This document shows, piece after piece, positions 34,567 through 35,864 of a stretch of DNA of 35,864 bases (within the stretch, counting starts at the first letter, position 1; the number at the start of each line of letters is the position of its first letter). This DNA is from Burkholderiales bacterium (GTDB lineage: Bacteria; Pseudomonadota; Gammaproteobacteria; Burkholderiales; Burkholderiaceae_C). Under the pieces are notes generated by a model, which saw nothing but the letters and a program-made list of their open reading frames with translations, did not search any database and was not told the DNA's origin. Position numbers and translations under genes: made by a program. The stretch lies in the NCBI GenBank assembly GCA_026932425.1, contig JAIXKN010000012.1, positions 36,096 to 71,959 of the forward strand, given 5' to 3'.

Positions 34567-35864
34567 ATGGCCGACAGCTATCTCGAATCCCGCCACCACG
34601 AGCTGCGCAAGACGCGCATGGTGATGGTCGACGGCAACCTCACGAGCAACCAGCGCAGCGCGCAGGCGGGCGTGAGCGCGCGCGCCTATCGCGACGGCTA
34701 CTGGGGCTTCGCGTCGGCGCCGGCGGGGACGGCAGGCGTGGCGGCCCGCGTACGCGAGCAGGCGGCGCGCAACGCGCGCGCGATGGCCGGCTTCGGGTCG
34801 CGCGCGGCACTCGCGCTGCCCGGCGAACACCATCGCGGCGAGCAGCGCGAGCACGGCCGCGCGCCGCTGACGGTTGCCGAATGCAGCCAGCGCATGGCCG
34901 AGCTGCACGCCCACTGCATGAAGCAGTACCCGGGGCTGCGCAGCACGCGCGTGATGCTCACCGACGAGGCGCACGTCAAGCAGCTGCGCACCGAGGGCGG
35001 CGGCGAGTCGCTCGCGCGCATCCAGCGCGCGGCGGTCTACGTGGTGCTGGTGGGCGAGGACGAGGACGGCGCGCCGATCGAGCTCACCGAGATCGTCTCT
35101 GGCCTGGGCAGCCTGGCCGACATCGACTGGTCGCTCTCAACCCTGGCGCCGCGGCTGGACGTGCTGCACGGCCACCTGCAGGCCAAGCGCCGCGCGGTGC
35201 CCGCGCGTGGTGGCGAGCAGCAGGTCGTGCTCTCGGCCGACCTCACCGGCATGCTCGCGCACGAGGCGATGGGTCACCCCTGCGAGGCCGACGCGGTGCT
35301 CTCGGGCGCCGTCACCGCCGACCTGCAGGGCAAGCGGGTGGCCAGCGAGCTGATCACGATGATGGACCTGGCGCACCACTGGGACGGCCAGGAGCTGATG
35401 TGCCCGGTCTACGTCGACGACGAGGGCTCGCCGGCTCGCGACGTGATGATGATCGAGCGCGGCGTGCTGCGCGACTTCATGCACAGCCGCGAGACCGCGG
35501 CGCGCCTGGGCTTGCCGCCCAGCGGCAACGCGCGCGCCTATGGCCCCGACGACGAGCCGCTCGTGCGCATGCGCAACACCGCGGTGCTGCCCGGGACGAG
35601 CTCGCTGCAGGAACTGATCCAGGGCGTCGACGAGGGCTACCTGCTGCTGGACACGAGCAACGGCCAGGCCGACTCGACGACCGAGTTCATGTTCGGCGTC
35701 AGCCTCGGCTACGAGATCCGCGGCGGCAGGATCGGCCGCGCGATCCGGGACACCACGCTCTCGGGTAGCGCGCTCAAGGTGCTGCAGGATGTCGACGGCG
35801 TCGGCCGCGAGATGAAGTGGAGCTGCAACGGCTACTGCGGCAAGAAGCAGCCGATGGTCGTCTC
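34567..35864 (+). CDS. TldD/PmbA-family metallopeptidase, 5' part
   Basis: The first 432 codons are in the window; the frame is still open at the last base. TldD/PmbA proteins are zinc metallopeptidases that process peptides, such as microcin B17 and CcdA by the E. coli TldD-TldE pair. The zinc motif HExxxH is visible as LAHEAMGHPCEADAVLSG. The N-terminal region (MVMVDGNLTSNQRSAQAGVS, ARAYRDGYWGFAS) and later SGNARAYGPDDEPLVRMRNT, LLDTSNGQADSTTEFMFGVS and GRAIRDTTLSGSALKVLQ are family stretches, and the expected C-terminal Cys/Gly part (CNGYCGKKQPMVV) has begun. The metal motif identifies it as the TldD rather than the TldE type. A TldE partner may lie to the right. Confidence 0.9.
   Translation, partial: MADSYLESRHHELRKTRMVMVDGNLTSNQRSAQAGVSARAYRDGYWGFASAPAGTAGVAARVREQAARNARAMAGFGSRAALALPGEHHRGEQREHGRAPLTVAECSQRMAELHAHCMKQYPGLRSTRVMLTDEAHVKQLRTEGGGESLARIQRAAVYVVLVGEDEDGAPIELTEIVSGLGSLADIDWSLSTLAPRLDVLHGHLQAKRRAVPARGGEQQVVLSADLTGMLAHEAMGHPCEADAVLSGAVTADLQGKRVASELITMMDLAHHWDGQELMCPVYVDDEGSPARDVMMIERGVLRDFMHSRETAARLGLPPSGNARAYGPDDEPLVRMRNTAVLPGTSSLQELIQGVDEGYLLLDTSNGQADSTTEFMFGVSLGYEIRGGRIGRAIRDTTLSGSALKVLQDVDGVGREMKWSCNGYCGKKQPMVV

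Noticed and set aside
34443-35768. A 441-codon frame in a different phase across the last gene
   Set aside because: The overlapping frame from 34567 carries the TldD HEAMGH motif and full family similarity; the other is Arg/Ala-rich noise.

Overview
The window is uniformly GC-rich DNA from a bacterial chromosome, most likely a betaproteobacterium of the order Burkholderiales (Rubrivivax/Leptothrix-like). The grounds are a DUF3149 mini-membrane protein, a monomeric NADP-isocitrate dehydrogenase, a fused aminobenzoyl-CoA/salicylyl-CoA monooxygenase-reductase, and the GC-rich third-codon-position bias. The genus is an inference; no rRNA or tRNA gene is present to confirm it. No CRISPR array, insertion sequence or phage structural gene was seen.

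Left part (1-10.6 kb). The 3' end of a BadI-type ring-cleaving hydrolase is followed by a solitary Mrr-type restriction enzyme, a 48-aa DUF3149 protein, a Lon-like ATP-dependent protease, monomeric isocitrate dehydrogenase (icd), a Bcr/CflA drug-efflux transporter, formate-tetrahydrofolate ligase (fhs) and a small acidic protein of unknown function.

Middle part (10.6-24.1 kb). A minus-strand group holds a Na/phosphate cotransporter with a PhoU-like tail, an EamA transporter and a two-domain flavoenzyme for aryl-CoA hydroxylation and reduction. It is followed by a class-I amidotransferase hydrolase, a membrane diguanylate cyclase (7TMR-DISM plus GGDEF), a universal stress protein, a DUF429/transglutaminase-like pair divergent from an R. 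etli-type asparaginase, an OmpA-domain protein and argG.

Accessory part (24.2-29.8 kb). Three complete type II toxin-antitoxin modules (hicAB, vapBC and a RelE/HigB-type pair) lie within 5 kb, mixed with an M16 peptidase, a MliC-like lipoprotein, an amphi-Trp protein, a 60-aa membrane protein and an M50-like membrane metalloprotease. This segment has been rearranged. A chimeric pseudogene joins two separate pieces of the M50-like gene to the middle of the amphi-Trp gene, and the third toxin-antitoxin module sits between the duplicated M50 5' ends. The VapC toxin lacks the second acidic residue of its PIN active site. All three modules have inverted-repeat operator candidates at their promoters.

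Right part (29.8-35.9 kb). A MaoC-type hydratase is followed by a sulfide:quinone-oxidoreductase-like flavoprotein, a DUF2157 membrane protein, a Rid-family protein without the signature Arg, a convergent Cds1-type cysteine desulfhydrase/cysteine-synthase-like enzyme, and the 5' part of a TldD/PmbA metallopeptidase that runs off the window. The sulfide flavoprotein, Rid protein and cysteine-degrading enzyme together suggest cysteine/sulfide handling, but that link rests on proximity only.
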